Source of the DNA: Cladosporium sp. IMV 00045
Lineage: Eukaryota; Ascomycota; Dothideomycetes; Cladosporiales; Cladosporiaceae
Direction: 5' to 3'
Length of the DNA: 64,000 nt
Assembly: GCA_001931905.2 (NCBI GenBank)
Contig: MSJI02000778.1
Span: forward strand, 55,610 to 119,609
In this document: piece by piece, positions 1 through 10,338 of the stretch
Position numbering within the stretch: position 1 is the first letter of the stretch
How the letters are laid out: the number at the start of each line of letters is the position of its first letter
Notes under the pieces: model-generated
Told to the model about the DNA's origin: nothing
Seen by the model: only the letters and a program-made list of their open reading frames with translations
Database searches by the model: none
Translations under genes and position numbers: made by a program

Positions 1-1300
1 GACCAGGAGCCAGGTCGCTGCAGGAATAGCTGTAAGGGTAGAGGATCTGCTGCGAGTAAGAGTGCAGATCCATGAGCCCGATGAATTCAACGTTGTTGCT
101 CATAGTCTCGTTCAATGCCCAATCGGCAAGTTGCCTAGCTTCGACAGCTTCAAATGCCTTTTCGCCGGCGTAGCTCTCGGAACAGGGGTTGCCAGCCGTG
201 GAGCTGCCGTCCCACTGAAAGCCGAATGAGTGGTCGAGATCCATACCTTGGCAGAAGCGGATTGACGTTTGCTGACGATTTTTGCGCCACAAACGGTCAG
301 TTTCCCAGGTGTAGACATAGCCATCCGGATTCAGGGTGGGTACAATTACGAAGTCAAAATCTTCAAGCATTCGCGTGATGCTAGGCACTTTACCGAATCC
401 AGTGATGAGCGTGTAAGCAATGTAGTTTGCAGTGCTTGTGCTGATCCATTCACGCGCATGGAAACCGGCTGTGATGATAACGGTCTTGCGCGTGGGCGGG
501 TCTGGATCGTCATCGTTCGTCGGGTGGACGCCAACACGAAGAGCTGGGATATCGCGGCCTTGTGCGCTTGTACCGATGCTGATGTAGCGCACGTGAGTAG
601 TAAAAAGCGACGACAGCAGTCGCATCCAGGGTTGAATGACGCTCATCGGTTGGTAGTCATTGAAGAAGAGATTCGTTTCTGCGCCTTGAGGTTGCGGTAC
701 TTGACCAATCGGCCGCTGGTCCAGAGGCATCGGGGCCGGGCCTGCCACTTTGGCGGACTCCAGGTGCTGAGCATGCTCGCGTGGCGTAGGATATGTCTCA
801 AAGATGGCCTGCGCAAGTTCTCGCTCACGAAGCAAGGGAACGTGAGACCTTTGCAGTGATTGCGGTAGCAGACCCAATAACGATGGGACGAGCTCCTGTG
901 CAAGTCGGATGTCCACCCAATCGTTCGCAAACTCCCACACGTCCAGAAGTAATGTGTCTGAGGCCTCGGCCAAACTCTTCGCTTCCTCCGCCGTGCTTAT
1001 GTTGAATCGCAGTAGAACATCTCCGCCGTACCTCGCAAGCGTATGCGCGGGTAAAAGCTTCTCTCCTGGCTTGTTGACCTTCTTCACTCCGGGGTAATCA
1101 TTTTCGTGGCTCGATGAATGTTTCCAGATCTTTTCAATGAATCGGTCGGATAGGCGCCGCCATCGGCTCAAGAATGGCTGGGAGTGTGAAGGTGCTGATG
1201 CGACGGGCTGGTATTCCTGTAGGGCCGGGGAAGGCACGGCGTTTGCGGTCGATAATGACGCCAACTGTATAGTCAGTAAGGCGGCGTGCTGGAACCGCAT
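1..1300 (-). CDS. ECM14: ECM14-type M14 metallocarboxypeptidase-like protein (3' end outside window)
   Basis: A single open exon runs leftward from an ATG at 1300 to the window edge, so the C-terminus is missing. The N-terminus is hydrophobic ([21 protein letters not shown]), a likely signal peptide, followed by a propeptide-like region. The M14 core is clear: HAREWIST supplies the first two zinc ligands (H and E), LNPDGY and DRLWRKNRQ follow, and [15 protein letters not shown] carries the third zinc His. At the place where active carboxypeptidases have the substrate-binding Asn-Arg pair, this protein reads Asp-His ([14 protein letters not shown]). That fits the Ecm14 family, known as secreted or vacuolar, catalytically inactive relatives with a role in cell wall biology. 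The catalytic Glu would lie beyond the window. The start was chosen as the first ATG giving a signal peptide in frame with the M14 domain. Confidence 0.9.
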   Translation of the reverse strand, partial: MRFQHAALLTIQLASLSTANAVPSPALQEYQPVASAPSHSQPFLSRWRRLSDRFIEKIWKHSSSHENDYPGVKKVNKPGEKLLPAHTLARYGGDVLLRFNISTAEEAKSLAEASDTLLLDVWEFANDWVDIRLAQELVPSLLGLLPQSLQRSHVPLLRERELAQAIFETYPTPREHAQHLESAKVAGPAPMPLDQRPIGQVPQPQGAETNLFFNDYQPMSVIQPWMRLLSSLFTTHVRYISIGTSAQGRDIPALRVGVHPTNDDDPDPPTRKTVIITAGFHAREWISTSTANYIAYTLITGFGKVPSITRMLEDFDFVIVPTLNPDGYVYTWETDRLWRKNRQQTSIRFCQGMDLDHSFGFQWDGSSTAGNPCSESYAGEKAFEAVEARQLADWALNETMSNNVEFIGLMDLHSYSQQILYPYSYSCSDLAPG

Positions 1301-1764
1301 CCTGTGTGTGGTGCTGTATGTGAAGTGGTGAGAATGACCATGAAGGTGGTGAGTGAACTGTCAATGGGCGGGAAGGTGGAAGCCTAAGCTAAGCCCGGTA
1401 GTGGCTGTGTTGATCGTTGCGCGGGGCGGGTCTCGATGGACTTTAAAGGAATCGATCGGTCAACGGTAGGTACATAACTAGGTACAACACTGGTACAACA
1501 TACGAGACATGGAATATTATGATTTATCTTTGTGAGATCATCGATTCAATCACCAGCTCAAGATATTCAAGCGAACTCTTAAAACATGAGTACCTACCTA
1601 TGTACAAAAGTGGACGAGACATCGACTTTGTACTTTATCTTTGTGGGAAACATCAATCCCATACATTCAGATTGAAGATGATCAAGAGGATTCTAGCATG
1701 TATGACTAGGTAGTATGCAGTCCGGTTGAGCTCACATCCATCTAAGCCGCTCAAACGAATCCCA
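1301..1764. other. Intergenic, ecm14 promoter side / chromodomain gene 3' side
   Basis: No gene was found. The stretch is AT-rich around 1440-1720 and holds two similar copies of a TTTATCTTTGTG word near 1520 and 1632. The leftward ecm14 gene starts at 1300, so its promoter should lie here, along with the 3' flank of the chromodomain gene. Confidence 0.5.
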
Positions 1765-3450
1765 TCAGCCATTGATTTCATGTTCAGTCATTCCCACCTC
1801 CCTCTGGTAGTCCCTGACAACATCCGTACCATCAAAACTCGACATTGGCTCCCAAGTTGGAGCATCCCAACCTTCCCATTTGACCTTGTACAGCATCACC
1901 GGTTTCTTTCCCAACTCAGCAGGATGAGTTTTAGGGTTAGACCAGGCATGCTCCAAGATGGCTTCTACGATGAATTCGTCATCTTCAAGATCTTCATCGT
2001 CAGATTCGGAAGAGTCAGATTCAGGCAATTCGGCGGAAGGATTGGTGATGCTGGTGATCGGCGCTGACGGCCCAGGAGCAGACCCCTCTTGCTCTTCATC
2101 AGATGAGGAGATCTGATCGTTGACTTGTAGTGGGCTGATGGATGATACTGAGCTGCCGGATGACGAGGGAGCTCTCTTTATTTTTGATGGGGTGGCGCGA
2201 ACTGAGAGGGCTGTCACATTTGACCGCGCCGGTGATATATCGATCTCCTTATGGGGAGGAATGTCTACAATCGGCGCACCTCCAATGCTGCGCCTAATAA
2301 GCTTGGGTTTGGGCGAACGGTGGACTTGGAGCTTGTCCTCCGACGAATCATCAGAATCAGAGTCGTTCAAATGGATGACGGCGCCTTGTTTGAAAGCTGA
2401 CAACGGCGCAATCGTAGGCCACGGTTTCGCAGGTGATGCAGACCGGAGCCTGGGCGATTTGCTCTCCAAGCGTCGGCGTTTTGGTTCGTTTTCTTGCGAC
2501 AGACTAAGCTTCTTTACGGACGGTACAGCAAGTTCATCTTGTTGTTCCATTTGCTCCGCTTCCGGATCATATCTCCAGCCTAAGGGCATAAGTTCTTTGG
2601 TGATGGGGTGTCGTCGGCGGCGATTGCGCTTTGGCTTGTCGGACATGTCGTATGGATTTGGTGATGTTTGTCTACGAGGATCGACGTGTTGAGAGCTGCC
2701 AGCCTGGGCAGGTACTGTTTTTGATTCGAGAGGCATCAATTCACCTGTTATAGGGTCGCGCTTTCGTCGTCGACGCTTCGGTAATTCCATGTTGTTCATT
2801 TGCACGCCGCCATGCCTGTGCATGCTCTGGCCTAGTTCATCTGAGGAAGTCAAGTCTCCAGTGTCCGCAGCTCGGTCATCGCCATCATCCTCGCTGAGTG
2901 ACATGAGTTCACCGGTTGCTGGATCTCTCTTGCGACGCCGCCTTCGCTGTCGAACCTTCTTGAACAGCTTCTTGTACGATGGCCTGGCCCGCCCATGCTT
3001 CCTGAGATTAATCTCTGAATCCACCACGCCCTCGCTGTCATCCTCGCTTCTTTCTGACATGATTACCACGCCCTTTCTCTTCGCCTTCTCCCTCCGTCTT
3101 GCATCCAGCTCCTCCTCCAATCGCCGGTCCTCCTCATCAGCAATCCGCTGCAGCTCTTCTTCTTTCTTGAACTCGGCATTCTCAAACTCCTCCAGGTGAT
3201 ATGCCGAAACGTAATCCAGCACCTCGTCCAGTCCAACGTCTTCAAGCACTGTCTCGCCGATCTTCAATGTGAACGCGACAATGCCTTCCTCGAAGCTGCG
3301 TTCCACGATGCGTGCATTGCGAGGTGCATGATCAGACGCTCGCACCGGCAGCGGGCCATCATCGTAAGTGCGCGGTTTTGGTGGGCTGGGTACCTTGCTC
3401 AGACCAGTGCCTAAGCTTGCTGCTTCCGAGCGGTTGATCACAACAGACAT
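1765..3450 (-). CDS. Chromodomain protein with a triplicated basic motif
   Basis: Single exon, 561 residues. The C-terminus (about 493-555) is a chromodomain: FIVEAILEHAW, then LYKVKWEGWDAPTWEP with the aromatic residues expected of a methyl-lysine cage, then DVVRDYQRE. Such domains bind methylated histone tails, so a nuclear chromatin role is likely. The middle of the protein has three copies of a basic unit of the form RRRKRDPxTGELMPL at about 171-185, 226-241 and 277-291. Residues about 88-130 are charged and helical (EEFENAEFKKEEELQR...), a probable coiled coil. Long Ser/Asp-rich linkers separate these parts. I do not recognise a named family beyond the chromodomain; no SET, helicase or chromoshadow domain is visible, so this is not a Clr4, Chd1 or HP1 orthologue by architecture. 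Confidence 0.85.
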   Translation of the reverse strand: MSVVINRSEAASLGTGLSKVPSPPKPRTYDDGPLPVRASDHAPRNARIVERSFEEGIVAFTLKIGETVLEDVGLDEVLDYVSAYHLEEFENAEFKKEEELQRIADEEDRRLEEELDARRREKAKRKGVVIMSERSEDDSEGVVDSEINLRKHGRARPSYKKLFKKVRQRRRRRKRDPATGELMSLSEDDGDDRAADTGDLTSSDELGQSMHRHGGVQMNNMELPKRRRRKRDPITGELMPLESKTVPAQAGSSQHVDPRRQTSPNPYDMSDKPKRNRRRRHPITKELMPLGWRYDPEAEQMEQQDELAVPSVKKLSLSQENEPKRRRLESKSPRLRSASPAKPWPTIAPLSAFKQGAVIHLNDSDSDDSSEDKLQVHRSPKPKLIRRSIGGAPIVDIPPHKEIDISPARSNVTALSVRATPSKIKRAPSSSGSSVSSISPLQVNDQISSSDEEQEGSAPGPSAPITSITNPSAELPESDSSESDDEDLEDDEFIVEAILEHAWSNPKTHPAELGKKPVMLYKVKWEGWDAPTWEPMSSFDGTDVVRDYQREVGMTEHEING

Positions 3451-3910
3451 GTTGAAAAGCTGATCTTTATAAACATGGAGAGGGATATGTGCTTAGAGAG
3501 AGGGTGACATGTCGACCTACCGTCGTGGTGAATTGGTTGCAGGCGCTCAAAAGTAAAGGCTACGGGCTCGTTTGCGTCGAACAAAGTGAAGACCATCGGC
3601 GGGTGTGGAGACGCGCGAGCAAAGTGCCAGTGAGCTGCTGTGACTTTCACAGCTTTCACAAGCTCCATCACTTCACAAAGCCGACACGTGATAAGTCATA
3701 ATCTTGGCGCATTCATTTGTTTGAAAGATCTCATACATGTACTCAAAATCATCAACTTCCAAAAAACGAAAAGAAAAAAAGAAAAACGTTAAGCTATTTA
3801 ACTAACGCTCGTAAAAAATCTCAAGCTATCGCAACCATCACCAAATTCACTCCTTTCATTCTCATCATTCTCGCTCCTCGACGGACTGAAAGACAATTTC
3901 GCATACTCAT
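3451..3910. other. Intergenic, promoter side of the chromodomain gene
   Basis: No gene was found. It carries an A-rich stretch near 3760-3790. It should contain the promoter of the leftward chromodomain gene (ATG at 3450) and the 3' flank of the secreted-protein gene. Confidence 0.5.
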
Positions 3911-4498
3911 TTACTCGCCATTACACTGAATCTTTTGGTCCCGTCTCACTTGGCCTTGGCGTCTAATCAGGCGGTTAAGGGTGATCTCCAAGTCCTTGGC
4001 TTCTTGCCCTTGCTGAGCGTTACAATTGGCATTCTGAACTAGAAAAGAAAAAGGACAACCACGTCAGCTCCGATTCTCGCATCGCATCACGCCAGCACTC
4101 AGGCAAAGATTTCAGGTTCTTCGCGGATATGAGCAGAGAAAGCAGAAGAAACGACTCACATTGGCATCGAACTCATCGAGCCCCTCGCCCTTGAACTCAG
4201 TATACTTCCATTTGGTCATGGCCTCATGAGCCGCCTCCTGGACGGCGAGCTTGATCGCGGCCTCTGACTTTCCCCAGTTGTGGCCAGACAGATCGACTTC
4301 GTACCAGAGGAACTTGTAGCGCCAACGGCAGTCCCAGGTGATTTTGGTCTTGCCGTGCGGAGTCACGTTCTCGTCGTGGTCCTCCGGTGGCCAGTGGGTG
4401 TGGGACGGCTTCCAGATGTCTTTGGCTGGACGAGCGGGTACGTGGACGGCCAGGAGTACCAGTAGGAAGCAGTAGGCGACGCGGTGGAAGAAGTGCAT
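3911..4498 (-). CDS. Small secreted protein, two exons
   Basis: Exons 4160-4498 and 3911-4033 (minus strand) give 153 residues. The N-terminus MHFFHRVAYCFLLVLLAVHVPARP is a strong signal peptide. The mature part is rich in Trp, Lys and acidic residues and has three Cys (in TWDCRW, NANCNAQQ and KIQCNG). The 126-nt intron has a GTGAGT donor and a TTCAG acceptor, and the phase restores a long exon 2 ending in a TAA. An alternative acceptor nine bases upstream would truncate the protein. No known domain is recognised. Secretion, small size and Cys content make it an effector-like candidate, but that is inference only. It is divergent from the alcohol dehydrogenase gene. Confidence 0.7.
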
Positions 4499-5300
4499 CT
4501 TTGCGTTGAGAGGTGTTGTGTGAGAGAAATTGTCTGGTTGTAAGATGTGTGGTGCGAAAGAGAAGGCAAGGTGAAGAAATGCAGGCGAAATACAGAGGCT
4601 TTATACAGTGTGACCATGGACCAGTTCTCGCATTCAGGTTTTCTTAAGCTTTGTCAAGATTCTGCTGACCATTTGATAGTAAAGCCGTCGACTTAACATT
4701 TGTGCTTACGACGAATCACACGAATGTGACAATGAAGCGAATATTCGATCCCTGGTTTGTCTGGAGTTTCATAACATTCAACCATTCGATAACCTTTCAG
4801 TGACGTGATGACATGAAGCGAAATGGTATGCTGCAAGTCGCTTTTATCGCTCGTGCGAGAAACCACAAGCACGTATTCCAACCAAAACTTTCACCACATT
4901 CATACAAGGTAAATACACTTTAGATAGTCGCATAAACTAAGTCAAATTTAACAGATGCTAATCCGTGTACGCCACGAGTTTGTCGAGGTGAAGTAATCGC
5001 CGCATTGCTATTGGTGCAGGTGGAAATCTTGTCGGCCTCGTGAGCATACTCACGACTCGCACGCACATAAGCTTTCGATATTCGATGCTGCCAGTTTCCA
5101 ACTACCGGAAATCGAGAATCGACTACTTCGGTCAAATACCTGTAATTTCTGCCGATTTGGAGATATACATCGAATCTAGGGCGTGAAGCGGGCGTCCACA
5201 CAGACCTCCGCTGTCGGTGCAATCATTTTATCATGAACAATCAAACATCATTTACAAGAACAACCAAGCAACCTAATTGCCGCACATAACATAACCCAAA
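4499..5300. other. Divergent intergenic region
   Basis: No convincing gene. It lies between the leftward secreted-protein gene and the rightward dehydrogenase gene and should hold both promoters. Short open frames here have no recognisable features. Confidence 0.5.
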
Positions 5301-6523
5301 ATGTCATCCTTCCAACCACCCGCCTCAATGAGAGCGGTCATCTACAAGGGCCCTTACGAGGTGTCCGTCGAAAATCGACCCTACCCCAAGATCCAAAAGC
5401 CGACAGACTGCGTGCTCAAAGTCACAACGTCGGCGCTGTGCGGTAGCGATTTGCACTTTTATCGCGGTCATTTGAAGACGCCGGCTGGGTTCGTTTGTGG
5501 GCATGAGTTTGTTGGCGAAATCATAGAGAAAGGCAGCGAGGTGAAGAAGTTTGGAGAGGGCGATAAGGTGAGTCTATCCTGTGGTCAATAGGATCTTGTC
5601 GAGAAGCAATTTCCACCAGAACGATCAAGACTTGATTCCAAAGATACATTTCTACCAAGTCTCCTATTCTACGACCTGTAACTTTGCTAACAAATCACTC
5701 GCAGGTCGTCGTGCCATTCTACACAGCCTGCGGAACTTGCTACTACTGCATCCGTGGCCAGGCGTCGCGATGCTCCGAAGGCCAATTATTCGGCAACTCC
5801 ATGTCCGCAGACAGTATCGACGGCGGCCAAGCAGAGTACGTCCGCGTGCCTCTTTGCGACTCAAGCTGCGTGCGAGTGCCCACAGAGATCCCCGAGGAAA
5901 TGCTCGTCCTGATGGCAGACATTTTCCCCACCGGATACTTCGCCGCGAGCAGATTCCTCAAGAACTTGAACGACCGCGATCGCAAGGACTTCACCACTGT
6001 TTGTGTTGGCTGTGGACCGGTGGGACTCTGCGCCATTGCCTGCGCCGTTACTATGGTTGATAAGGTCTACGCCATCGACTCTGTGCCTGAACGTCTTGAG
6101 CAGGCGGCAGCGCTTGGCGCCATCCCTATTCACTTGACTGAACAAGATCCCGTCGCCGAGATCAAGAAGGTCACAGACGGACGTGGAGCGGACGTCGTGA
6201 TGGAAGTCGTGGGCCACGGAGACGCACTGCAACTGAGTCTCGACCTGATCAGGCCTTGGGGACAGATCTCCTCGGTGGGTATGCACAACCATGCTCTCAA
6301 CTTCGAGGGCATTCAGCTGTACAGCAAGAACGCAACTATCGCTTTTGGCCGTTGTCCTGTGCGTTCCATATTTGAGGATGCGCTGGAGGTGCTCGTCAAG
6401 CAGCAGGATAAGGTCTCTTGGCTGTGTGGAAAGACTATGTCTTTGGAGGATGCGCCGCAGGCGTACAAGGATTTCGAAGCGAGGAAGGTTCACAAAGTGC
6501 TGTTCAAGGCTCCCGGTGCCTGA
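5301..6523 (+). CDS. Zinc-dependent alcohol dehydrogenase (MDR family)
   Basis: Exons 5301-5567 and 5705-6523 encode 361 residues. The GroES-like half has catalytic zinc ligands Cys47 (ALCGSD) and His68-Glu69 (CGHEF). The structural zinc lobe has the four-Cys pattern C98-x2-C101-x2-C104-x7-C112. The Rossmann half has the NAD(P)-binding loop VGCGPVGL. The order and the sequence FPTGYFAA place it with the FDH-like/threonine-dehydrogenase-like group of zinc dehydrogenases; the substrate cannot be set from sequence. The 137-nt intron (GTGAGT ... TCGCAG) falls directly before the structural zinc lobe and is in phase 0. Cytosolic location is expected because no targeting sequence is seen. Confidence 0.9.
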
Positions 6524-6872
6524 ACTGGTGCTCCTGTAGATTTACCATAACCGCAAAGAAGAACGATATGTATCAGGCGATTAAGTGAATTTTTCACGCG
6601 CGATCTCCATACTCCACATGGGTCTGCGAGTAATTGACACGATGTGAATTTGTCCTTACAATAATTTTTATACATCCAAGGGAATAAGGAGCCGTTACGC
6701 AAGAAGAAGACTGATGATCCCTGCAGGACTGTGGCGGCATCTGAGATTGGTGGGGAGCTTGTCCCGAATCTGGGGAAGTCTCGTCTTTTCGAGACGCCGA
6801 CAGCGCGATGACTTCAACTTGTTGAACTAGTCACACTTCTTATCTTCAATTTCATCTTCACCATTGAACAAC
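6524..6872. other. Intergenic, promoter side of the P5C reductase gene
   Basis: No gene is seen between the dehydrogenase stop and the P5C reductase start; both genes run rightward. It should contain the terminator of the first and the promoter of the second. Confidence 0.45.
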
Positions 6873-7979
6873 ATGGAGCGCGACCTGGCCCCAGACTGGA
6901 TCCTGAAGGAGACCATGGCCATCCAGGCCCAAACGGCCCAGTGGTTCAAAGACAAGCAGGCCGAATACGCCGGACAGAAGCCTCTCACCTTGACGGTCCT
7001 GGGTTGCGGTACGCAGGAAGCACATTCTGGACAGCAGGTCGACATGGATCGTTGACACCGAGTAGGCGACTTGGGCACTGCCATTCTAAGCGGCATCTTC
7101 GACTCCCTCTCACCTACGGATACTCCGGACCCGAGTAAGGCAACCGCACCAGCCGATCCTGCAACGCCGGCCAAATTACCGACTAGATTCAGCGCCTGTG
7201 TGACGAGACCTGAGAGTGGAGAGAGGATCCGGAATGAGCTGGCGAAGTACGATACCAAGATCACGATCCACGAGAACAACAACCTCCAGGCCGTGCAGGA
7301 TGCGGACATAATAATACTCGGCTGCAAGCCCGAGCTGGCTGAGCGCATTCTCGTAAAGAATGACATGCGCGAGGCGCTCAAGGGCAAGGTCCTCATCAGC
7401 ATTCTCGCTGGAGTGACTGAGATTCAACTACAAGACATCATTTATCCCAATGGCTCAGCACCCGATTTCGGCGGATGCAGAATCGTTCGCGCAATGCCCA
7501 ACGTGGCAGCGACGGTACGCGAAAGCATGACTGTCATTGGCATTTCAGACCCGCCTTTGTCTGAGGAGACGAACAAACTGATCACCTGGATTTTCACGCG
7601 CATTGGTCGCGTTGTGCATTTGCCGCCAGCCAATATGGACGCTTGCACGGCGCTGTGCGGGTCCGGCCCAGGGTTTGTGGCCATCATGCTTGAGTCGATG
7701 GCCATGGGTGCCGTTGCTATGGGTGTACCAAGGGAGGAAGCATTTGTTATGGCTGCGCAGACAATGCGTGGAACGACCGGGCTGGTGCTTCAGGGTGGCG
7801 AGCACCCGGCGATGCTAAGAGACAAGGTGATGACACCGGGCGGCTGCACTGTTGGTGGCATGCTGGTGCTGGAAGAGGGTGGATTGAGGGGAACGATTTC
7901 GAAGGCTGTAAGAGAGGCTACTGTTGTGGCCGGTCAGCTCGGTGAGGGGAAGCAAGGTGTTAACGGAACGAGGAGGTGA
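6873..7979 (+). CDS. PRO3: Pyrroline-5-carboxylate reductase
   Basis: Exons 6873-7008 and 7066-7979 encode 349 residues. The enzyme makes proline from pyrroline-5-carboxylate with NAD(P)H. The short 57-nt intron splits the first glycine-rich loop: exon 1 ends in VLGCG and exon 2 opens with DLGTAILSG, restoring GxGxxG across the junction. Further family marks are IILGCKPE, RAMPNVAA and the C-terminal P5CR signature (CGSGPGFV ... MTPGGCTVGGM). The protein is longer than the usual 270-320 residues because of an N-terminal part (MERDLAPDW...) and an insert near SPTDTPDPSKA. A second in-frame ATG at 6915 is an alternative start. Confidence 0.93.
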
Positions 7980-8850
7980 AAACCATATACGAGTAATGAC
8001 GGATGTGCAATGAGCTTGTCAATGATGAATGCACCGTGAAAGTAGACATAGAAGGATGGGCACCTTTCGATTGTGAATGAACGTTGCTAGCTGACCCGCG
8101 TAGAGGTCGAATGCCCAGCAACATCCCATGTAATACAAGTTTCCTCATTCGCTCACGGCAATGAACGGACGAATGTCTAGTACGATGCTATCGTCGATAG
8201 AGTAGGTGCTCCGACTCAGATTAGCGAGTGCACATGGCTGCACATCTGCCTAAACAAACAATCGCCAACCTATCAATTGAAGGACATATAAGCAGTTTGA
8301 AAAAATATTCTAGACGCAAACCCGACAGGAGGGCAAACTGAGGGCAGACGTTAGTGAAAGCCCACCCCAGAGCGAATGACGACGCTCCAAAATAAGCAGT
8401 GTCACCAAATTGGGAATTTTCTATGGAGGTCGCCCAGCACCGACCTCCCGGCCTTGACCACACCGCGTATACCATTCAACATCCGAAGATGCAGCAATGT
8501 CCGTGTCGCGGAACTAGTCTCTGCCACGCTGCACTTTGACCTCACTTTGCTTTGATTTTTCACTTCCCTGCGCGTTTGCCGCATGTCAGTTGTCAGACCT
8601 AAGCAAGGCTAAGCACTTTGCTGACTATCAGGCGTTTCGTGATTGGCTGAGGCGGTGCTCCCCAGCACCTGCCTAGCTACCTCGTTACTGTACATATATT
8701 GCTAGGAAGAGGTTTGAGGACATTTGATGTTTCGTTCATTATCATTCACAAGCCTTGAAAGACATATCAAATTCTTGACGTGAACTCGATACTGGAAAGC
8801 AAACAACCCCAAAGCTACACCAATTCACATACACATATTCTCACAACAAT
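7980..8850. other. Intergenic, promoter side of the metal transporter gene
   Basis: No gene is recognised. It includes an AT-rich run around 8690-8720. It should hold the promoter of the CCC1-like gene that starts at 8851. Confidence 0.5.
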
Positions 8851-9687
8851 ATGCTCTGCTTACCATCCTCGAGAGAGAAAAGGGAACATGCACCACTCCT
8901 CGCAAATGAACATGGACGTCCCAACACACAAGAGAGCCACGACCCAGAGTCACTGTCAAGCTCTCCTCTAGCAAAGAAATTCGACATCTGCTCAGTGTTC
9001 AATGCTCGTTTCTGGGGAGATGCAACCATCGGTCTGTCGGACGGATTGACAGTACCCTTCGCCTTAACTGCTGGACTATCAGCCCTGGGAGACACCAAAT
9101 TTGTCGTCTACGGTGGCCTCGCAGAACTCGTCGCGGGTGCAATCTCAATGGGCCTCGGTGGTTATCTCAGCGCAAAGAGCGAGAGGGAGGCGTACATTGC
9201 CAGCCTCTCCGAAACAAATTCGATCGTGTCGAGCGAGCCCGAAAAGACCGCCGAGCTTGTACGATCGTGCTTTGCCGCATATGACTTTCCCAAATCCACG
9301 CTGGACGCTATCCTGGATCGATTACGAGAGCTGGACGACGATGGATCACAGATGAAGAATTTCCTCATGTGCTTCCATCACAAAATGGACGAGTCGGAGT
9401 ACACGGCGTCCAGAGCTTATGTTTCCGGCTTGACGGTTGCCGTCGGCTATGTTTGCGGTGGTCTGGTGCCCTTGTCGCCGTACCTTGTCCTGGACAGTCC
9501 TGAAGTTGCTCTGCGGTGGAGCATAATGGTCATGGCTCTGGCTTTGTTTGCTTTTGGCTGGATCAAGTGTGCCTTCAACGGAGTGGGAAGCTGGTCGCAT
9601 TGCCTCAAGTCCGCGGTGGAAATGGTTGTTCTTGGTGGGGTTGCTGCCGCTGCTGCAATGGGTTGCGTCAACCTCATCGGCGATTGA
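8851..9687 (+). CDS. CCC1: CCC1/VIT1-family vacuolar iron/manganese transporter
   Basis: Single exon, 278 residues, slightly shorter than yeast Ccc1. This family moves Fe2+ and Mn2+ into the vacuole. Membrane segment 1 has the family hallmark: GLSDGLTVPFALTAGLSALG, followed by LVAGAISMGLGGYLSAKSERE, which includes the conserved metal-path acidic and Met residues. The cytosolic loop (about 120-180) contains acidic helices typical of the metal-binding domain. Three further hydrophobic segments close the protein (TVAVGYVCGGLVPL, IMVMALALFAFGWI, VVLGGVAAAAAMGCV), five in all. The start is at the first ATG, giving an acidic/basic cytosolic N-terminus. Confidence 0.93.
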   Translation: MLCLPSSREKREHAPLLANEHGRPNTQESHDPESLSSSPLAKKFDICSVFNARFWGDATIGLSDGLTVPFALTAGLSALGDTKFVVYGGLAELVAGAISMGLGGYLSAKSEREAYIASLSETNSIVSSEPEKTAELVRSCFAAYDFPKSTLDAILDRLRELDDDGSQMKNFLMCFHHKMDESEYTASRAYVSGLTVAVGYVCGGLVPLSPYLVLDSPEVALRWSIMVMALALFAFGWIKCAFNGVGSWSHCLKSAVEMVVLGGVAAAAAMGCVNLIGD

Positions 9688-10338
9688 TGCACCTACCGAC
9701 CAAGAGACACAAGGCTGAAAAAGCATGTCAGCGACTGAGGTTCATCTTACAAATACCGCGCAGCCAACAGACGCCCGCATCATCGGCAAGGGCAATGGAG
9801 TTCAACAGCACAGAACAACACGTTGGAGGCCTACTGCGGTCGCAGCCCTGGGTGGCCATGCCTGGAGGAACTGTCATCGAGCAGAATAGCATTGGTTTGA
9901 GGGAATGGCAGAAGTAGATGCCTTTTGCGCTGAGCGAATATATCAATGGACATGATACATTGGTATGATCACGCTGCCGGGGTGGGACTTGTGGCAAGGA
10001 GAAAGAACAATGATCCAATTCACATGCATTGAGCGGGTGCGATAGAAAACAATGTACAATAGCAATGCAAAATGACCATTTGACATCTGATAGGAAGTAT
10101 TGTCATGTATTTGCAAGTTGTTTGCAGTCGATTCCTTCAGAAAGCCAGCGGTATGCTTCAGCGTGTAGCAGCGAAGGGGCCGAGGTCGGAGGCCGCTGTG
10201 AGTCGTCAGTCGAATCACAGCCGCTAGTTTTCGCTTAGCTACTACATATATGCACGAAGGGCTAACTTTTTTTATCCTACCAATTGTCATCGCATTCTTG
10301 CCCTGGTGAATCGCTATAGCATTACCGGGAGATTCAAG
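9688..10338. other. Intergenic, promoter side of the dihydroxy-acid dehydratase gene
   Basis: No gene is seen. Open frames here are short, overlap on both strands and have no domain features. It should carry the promoter of the dehydratase gene. Confidence 0.5.
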
